Shown here: positions 16,467-20,210 of the stretch, piece by piece
Numbering within the stretch: the first letter of the stretch is position 1
Layout: the number at the start of each line of letters is the position of its first letter
Assembly (NCBI GenBank): GCA_937889205.1
Contig: CALARN010000097.1
Coordinates: 1-20,210 of the forward strand
Reading direction: 5' to 3'
Origin: an uncultured bacterium
GTDB lineage: Bacteria; Patescibacteriota; Dojkabacteria; B142; OLB20
DNA: 20,210 nucleotides
Notes under the pieces: model-generated
Told to the model about the DNA's origin: nothing
Databases searched by the model: none
What the model saw: the letters and a program-made list of their open reading frames with translations, nothing else
Position numbers and translations under genes: made by a program

Positions 16467-17849
16467 ATGAACTCAACAAATGTTTTAATAATTGGAGCAG
16501 GTGTAGCTGGTAAATCATTAGCCGATAACCTGCACGAACAGGGTATTCCTATGGTTGGATATTTAGATGATAATGCAACCGAGCCCGACGTATTAGGTAA
16601 GTTAGCCGATATTAATGAAATTGTAAAACGTTATTGTGTAACTGACATATATTTTTCAATTCCATCAGCTCCAGCTGAAGTATTAAGAAATTTTCTTAAT
16701 ACTATTGATAATGGAAGTGTCAAAGTATCAATAATTCCAAGATCTCTGAATATAATCTCAAAAAACACGGTAAACATTAACGATCTAACTGATGTAGATA
16801 TATTAAGTCTCGTAGGCAGACAACCTGTGAAACAAGACTTACTTGATAATAAGTCGTTTATAAAAGATAAAACTGTTTTTGTTACTGGAGCAGCTGGTTC
16901 AATTGGATCTAAATTGGTTAAGTTATTAATAAAGCTGGAACCCAAATTATTAGTTTGTATCGATTGGTGGGAAAATGGCATGTTCTTTCTACAACAGGAC
17001 TTGAAAGACATTCCCAATATTACTTATCGTATTGCAGACATTAAAAACGCTTCAAAGATAGATAAATTATATGCTGAATTTGAACCCGACATTACATTTC
17101 ACGCAGCTGCTTATAAACATGTGCCATTAATGCAAGCAAACCCACTCGAGGCAGTTAATAACAATGTTTGGGGATCGCTCAATCTCATGCGCATGGCTAA
17201 AAAACATCATTGCAGCAATTTTGTATATGTATCAACTGATAAAGCCGTTAATCCTGTAAACGTTATGGGTGCAACTAAACGTATCGGTGAAATGTTACTG
17301 GAGACCTTAGCTGCCGAAGAAAATGGAACAAAATATACGGCAGTGAGATTTGGAAATGTGATTCAAAGTAATGGCAGCGTTATGCAGATTTTCAAAAAAC
17401 AAATTGAGAAAGGTGAGCCTCTTACTGTAACACATAAAGATGTTACAAGATATTTTATGACTGTTGAAGAAGCTGCACAATTGATTATCCAGTCTGCTCT
17501 CTTAGGTAATAGTGGAGAAATATTTGTTTTGGATATGGGGGAACCTGTAAAAGTTCTTGATCTTGCAAATAGCTTGATTAAGCTTCTGAATAAACCAATT
17601 GATATAAAAATCATTGGTTTAAGGCCTGGAGAAAAAATGTTTGAGGAACTAAGTTTCGATTTGAAGAATGTTTCAAAAACTGAAAATGATAAAATATATA
17701 TTGTGAAGAATGAGAAATCTTTTGATAAGACCTCTTTTATCAGAGAGGTGGAAGAAATCTTACAAAAAACCTTAAACTATTCAATTTCTGATCAAGAACT
17801 CATTGATAAACTAATTTGTTTGGGATTTCCAATTAAAAAAGAAAGATGA
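16467..17849 (+). CDS. CapD/PglF-like nucleotide-sugar 4,6-dehydratase without membrane helices
   Basis: This 460-residue protein of the polysaccharide synthesis CapD/WbpM/PglF group, which convert UDP-GlcNAc to the 4-keto-6-deoxy sugar, has an N-terminal Rossmann-like domain (GAGVAG at residues 10-15). The catalytic Rossmann domain follows from about 135: TGAAGSIG at 140-147, FHAAAYKHVPLM at 211-222, S256 in VSTDKAVNP, then M267 and K271 (MGATK), and LRPGEKMFEE at 385-394. Met in place of the usual Tyr is the hallmark of the PglF/WbpM branch. Large members carry four N-terminal membrane helices; this one starts directly at the first Rossmann domain, so it should be soluble. It is the first gene of a tight operon and overlaps the next by four bases (ATGA). 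A reductase or epimerase would use its product. Confidence 0.9.
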   Translation: MNSTNVLIIGAGVAGKSLADNLHEQGIPMVGYLDDNATEPDVLGKLADINEIVKRYCVTDIYFSIPSAPAEVLRNFLNTIDNGSVKVSIIPRSLNIISKNTVNINDLTDVDILSLVGRQPVKQDLLDNKSFIKDKTVFVTGAAGSIGSKLVKLLIKLEPKLLVCIDWWENGMFFLQQDLKDIPNITYRIADIKNASKIDKLYAEFEPDITFHAAAYKHVPLMQANPLEAVNNNVWGSLNLMRMAKKHHCSNFVYVSTDKAVNPVNVMGATKRIGEMLLETLAAEENGTKYTAVRFGNVIQSNGSVMQIFKKQIEKGEPLTVTHKDVTRYFMTVEEAAQLIIQSALLGNSGEIFVLDMGEPVKVLDLANSLIKLLNKPIDIKIIGLRPGEKMFEELSFDLKNVSKTENDKIYIVKNEKSFDKTSFIREVEEILQKTLNYSISDQELIDKLICLGFPIKKER

Positions 17850-18700
17850 AAATTCTAATAACAGGTGGCAATGGAAGAATTGGATCCTATTTACTTGAAC
17901 ACTCTTTTAAGCAGGATAATGTTCTTGTTGTAGGCAAAGGGTATATCCCTCAATATGAGAATACAAACCACCAGTTTAATGAATTGGATTTATTAGACAA
18001 AAAAGCATTTGCTAACATTTTTGCACAATTCACCCCAGAAAAAGTAATCCATCTTGCTGGAATAATGGGTGCAAATTGTGAATCTGACGAGCTCTTATGC
18101 AAGTCGATCAATATTGGAATTACCAAAAGTGTCACAGAACTTGCCTTAAAAAATGGTACTAAGCAAATTGTATTTGCCTCAACATCTGCAGTTTATGAGC
18201 AGGCACCTTATCCAGTTACAGAGTCTGAAGCAGTCAATCCAGTATCAATATATGGAAAAACTAAATTGGCAGCAGAAAGAATTCTACAAGATTATGCATC
18301 AATAGATTGCAAGGTGACAATCTTAAGAATGTTCAATGTTTACGGCCCAGGGTTAGCAGACTCGCTGATCAACAAGTTACAGGAATCAGCCCTGAAAGGT
18401 CCTGTCACATTGATTGATCCGGATATTTTTATTCGTGATTATGTCCATATGCATGATATAGCAAAGGTTTATGAATCAGCAATCAGAAATTTACAACAAA
18501 ATGATTGCGAGATTATTAACGTTTGTACTGGGATTCCATTATCAACTTCAGAATTATTGAAACTCTTGAAAGCAAAAGGCTATAATATCAAGTATCAAGT
18601 CTCACATAAACTATCAGAGCAGTCATACAGTTGTGGTTCTGCGCAAAAATTATCTGAATTATATAAAATCAAACCCTTGCCGGTCTCAGAATATGTTTAA
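17846..18700 (+). CDS. NAD-dependent epimerase/dehydratase (extended SDR)
   Basis: This 284-residue nucleotide-sugar enzyme has the NAD-binding motif TGGNGRIG at residues 6-13, HLAG at 69-72, the catalytic S/T region (ASTSAVYE, about 111-118) and Y136 with K140 (YGKTK). LRMFNVYGPG and RDYVHMHDIA are typical of sugar-nucleotide epimerases and reductases. It is somewhat shorter than the usual 310-330 residues, mostly at the C-terminus, but not visibly broken. The start overlaps the dehydratase stop as ATGA. The end overlaps the next gene's ATG by eight bases. It probably acts on the 4-keto sugar made by the preceding dehydratase or supplies another sugar for the same glycan; 4-epimerase versus 4-reductase cannot be decided. 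Confidence 0.88.
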   Translation: MKILITGGNGRIGSYLLEHSFKQDNVLVVGKGYIPQYENTNHQFNELDLLDKKAFANIFAQFTPEKVIHLAGIMGANCESDELLCKSINIGITKSVTELALKNGTKQIVFASTSAVYEQAPYPVTESEAVNPVSIYGKTKLAAERILQDYASIDCKVTILRMFNVYGPGLADSLINKLQESALKGPVTLIDPDIFIRDYVHMHDIAKVYESAIRNLQQNDCEIINVCTGIPLSTSELLKLLKAKGYNIKYQVSHKLSEQSYSCGSAQKLSELYKIKPLPVSEYV

Positions 18701-19913
18701 AGATAAATTATCTGTGTGTTTTATTTCTTATGAATACCCTCCAAATGGAGGAGGCATTTCTACATACGTTAAAACAACTGCTGAAGCTTTAAAAGAGCTC
18801 GGCAACGATGTTTATGTTATTACTTCAAAACACCCATTGGTCGAACAGAGTATCCGGAACTCTCCTGTAACATTCAAACTCGTTAGTTTAGAGATGGATG
18901 GAAGATTCACCACCTTATTAGCAAAATTCAGCCGCAAATTGCATTTGTATGGTTTTTTCTTTCACCTGATTTATCAATATCGAGTTTTACGCGCATATCA
19001 GGAACTGGCTTCAAAAAACAAGATTGATATTATTGAAGCATCAGATTATCTTGGAGAAGGTCTATTAGTAGCTTTTTTTAATAAGTTTAAAAAACCTCAT
19101 CCAGTTTTCTTGTTACGCTTACATACTTCACAGCTTGTTTTGAGTGCCTACTATCAAATTCAAAAAGATTCTCATTATTACGCGCATATCATAACTGAAT
19201 ACCTCAGCATGCAACTGGCAGATAAATTGGCATCCCCAGGTAAAGTATTACAAAAAATTACTAGGAAGTATTCATCGAAAAAAGTTGATATCGTTAGGTA
19301 TATTGTTGCCAATCCTGAAATTAAGCATATCAGTCATACATCATTAAAAAAAGAAATTAAAATAATTTTTCCTAACCGTCTTCAAGATGGTAAAGGGATC
19401 TTTACCTTACTGGAAGCTGCAAAAAAAGTGATTTCACAACGTAGCAATGCCACATTTTACCTAATTGGCAGTGATACTAATTCTGCACCAGGCAGAAAAT
19501 CAGTAAGGGCGTTCATTTATGATCAGATCGATGATTTTAAAGGTAAACTAAAAATCACCGGTAATTTGAAGCATAAATATTTACATAATTATTATTTACA
19601 AAGTGATATTTGTGTAATGCCTTCTATATATGATAATTTCCCCTATTCAGCACTTGAAGCCATGACTTATGCGATTCCCTTGATTGGCAGTACAGATACA
19701 GGTATAGAAGAGCTAATAGAAAACTATGAATGTGGTCTAACATTCAAGAATGGAGACAGCGAATCACTTGTCGCACAATTAATAAAATTGATTGATACTC
19801 TTGAGTTAAGAAAGAAGTATGGAGAAAATGGTCAAAAAGCCATTCGTGAAGAATTCATTAAAGATAAAACTGCATCTGCATATCAAAACTACCTATTATC
19901 TATTAGACAATGA
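18693..19913 (+). CDS. Glycosyltransferase family 4 (GT-B)
   Basis: This retaining glycosyltransferase has 406 residues from the ATG at 18693. The N-terminal half has the donor-acceptor loop YEYPPNGGGIS (residues 13-23). The C-terminal half has the GT4 features IIFPNRLQDGKGIFTLLEA, FYLIGSD, a C-terminal SDICVMPSIYDNFPYSALEAM segment and a TGIEELIE end, which bind the sugar nucleotide. The first acidic residue of the usual E-x7-E motif is replaced in the YDNFPYSALEAM segment, where Asp precedes Asn; the second (LEAM) is kept. An upstream ATG at 18633 would add 20 residues lying inside the epimerase gene in another frame and is unlikely. The chosen start overlaps the epimerase by eight bases, fitting translational coupling. 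No signal peptide or membrane segment, so it is cytoplasmic or membrane-peripheral. Confidence 0.9.
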   Translation: MFKDKLSVCFISYEYPPNGGGISTYVKTTAEALKELGNDVYVITSKHPLVEQSIRNSPVTFKLVSLEMDGRFTTLLAKFSRKLHLYGFFFHLIYQYRVLRAYQELASKNKIDIIEASDYLGEGLLVAFFNKFKKPHPVFLLRLHTSQLVLSAYYQIQKDSHYYAHIITEYLSMQLADKLASPGKVLQKITRKYSSKKVDIVRYIVANPEIKHISHTSLKKEIKIIFPNRLQDGKGIFTLLEAAKKVISQRSNATFYLIGSDTNSAPGRKSVRAFIYDQIDDFKGKLKITGNLKHKYLHNYYLQSDICVMPSIYDNFPYSALEAMTYAIPLIGSTDTGIEELIENYECGLTFKNGDSESLVAQLIKLIDTLELRKKYGENGQKAIREEFIKDKTASAYQNYLLSIRQ

Positions 19914-20077
19914 GTTACACAAAAGGTTTAGTATCTGTAGTAATTCCCTGTTATAACCAGGGAAAATATCTATACCATGTTACTGATAGTGTCTTAAATC
20001 AAACTTATGATAAAGTCGACTTACAAATGTACTTACTTTTTGATTTTGTTGAAGTTATTTTTTTTTTTGTTAGATGA
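19910..20077 (+). CDS. Glycosyltransferase family 2, N-terminal fragment only
   Basis: The ATG overlaps the stop of the GT4 gene as ATGA. The first 37 residues are classic GT2: VSVVIPCYNQGKYL, then SVLNQTYDKVD, where the next residues should be an EIIVVDDGS-type strand. Instead, directly after the codons for V-D (bases 20015-20020, GTCGAC), the frame continues as an unrelated hydrophobic tail and stops at 20077. The conserved DDGS and DxD region and the rest of the enzyme are missing. The gene is thus broken at 20020 in this sequence. Whether that is real or an assembly or cloning join is discussed in the findings. If intact it would be the fourth enzyme of the glycan operon. Confidence 0.75.
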   Translation: MSYTKGLVSVVIPCYNQGKYLYHVTDSVLNQTYDKVDLQMYLLFDFVEVIFFFVR

Positions 20078-20210
20078 AAGTTTGAGGAAGGTCAAAATCA
20101 AAGCTAAAATCCATCAGGTTTTTCTTTATTTGACACGTATTTATAGTTTTTTATCATCAGATAAAAATTGAAAATGTCTATTTTTATATCTTTAGTTTTA
20201 TATTTTATAT
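20021..20210. other. Low-GC tail after a GTCGAC site, probably unrelated DNA
   Basis: These 190 bases are about 21% GC by hand count, clearly below the rest, with a run of 11 T at 20058-20068. No glycosyltransferase sequence continues in any frame. A 54-codon plus-strand frame (20007-20171, ATG within the GT2 fragment) encodes a hydrophobic then basic peptide (FLILLKLFFFLLDESLRKVK) that I do not recognise. Confidence 0.5.

Noticed and set aside
18633..18692. Longer GT4 reading from an earlier ATG
   Set aside because: It overlaps the epimerase in another frame and adds residues (MVLRKNYLNYIK) atypical before the GT4 first strand; the ATG at 18693 fits the family start.
20058..20068. Run of 11 T as a phase-variation switch of the GT2 gene
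   Set aside because: Shifting frame at this run does not restore GT2 sequence in any frame; the break is earlier, at 20020.
1..20210. Recoded TGA (as in Absconditabacteria/Gracilibacteria)
   Set aside because: TGA acts as a normal stop, for example in the response regulator and GT4 genes, with TGG used for Trp.
1..20210. CRISPR array, insertion sequence or prophage genes
   Set aside because: No regularly spaced direct repeats with unique spacers, no transposase or integrase motifs and no terminal inverted repeats were seen; tandem repeats found are protein-domain repeats.

Overview
This AT-rich window (20,210 bases) uses the standard genetic code. It is dominated by exported and cell-envelope genes. 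Nearly every gene lacks a Shine-Dalgarno sequence at normal distance. Secreted proteins have Gram-positive-like signal peptides, and no SLH domain, sortase signal or outer-membrane machinery is visible. This style resembles Candidate Phyla Radiation (Patescibacteria) genomes, perhaps Dojkabacteria or Microgenomates, but no rRNA or marker gene is present and the placement is a low-confidence inference.

Left part (1-1665, + strand): the end of an unrecognised acidic protein whose frame is open at the window edge, then a small CheY-like response regulator.

Centre (1700-11050, - strand): two tandem giant secreted beta-propeller proteins (835 aa with NHL-like repeats; 1257 aa with 14 delta-60-like repeats), an SDR oxidoreductase, a membrane protein of unknown function, and a 349-aa secreted protein. 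The two propeller proteins and the 349-aa protein end in the same C-terminal module of about 208-218 residues, running to the last residue. The short protein is almost nothing but this module. It has a strong terminator and a long leader carrying a perfect Shine-Dalgarno-like sequence 64 nt from its start codon. I read this as a surface-layer-like system: an abundant short structural protein plus larger proteins that use the same module to display propellers. The architecture is seen directly; the function is inferred.

Right of centre (11502-15419, + strand): a membrane-anchored fusion of a peptidoglycan amidase (PGRP/Amidase_2), a complete S8 subtilisin-type protease and four copies of a roughly 100-residue repeat.

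Right end (15403-20077): a family 2 glycosyltransferase on the - strand, convergent with and overlapping the protease gene. Divergent from it is a tightly packed + strand operon: a CapD/PglF-like nucleotide-sugar 4,6-dehydratase without the usual membrane helices, an NAD-dependent epimerase, a GT4 glycosyltransferase and the first part of another family 2 glycosyltransferase. These genes should build and transfer a surface sugar. The last gene breaks off right at a GTCGAC (SalI) site at 20015-20020. Beyond it lie about 190 bases of 21% GC with no recognisable coding, which suggests a chimeric or misassembled end.
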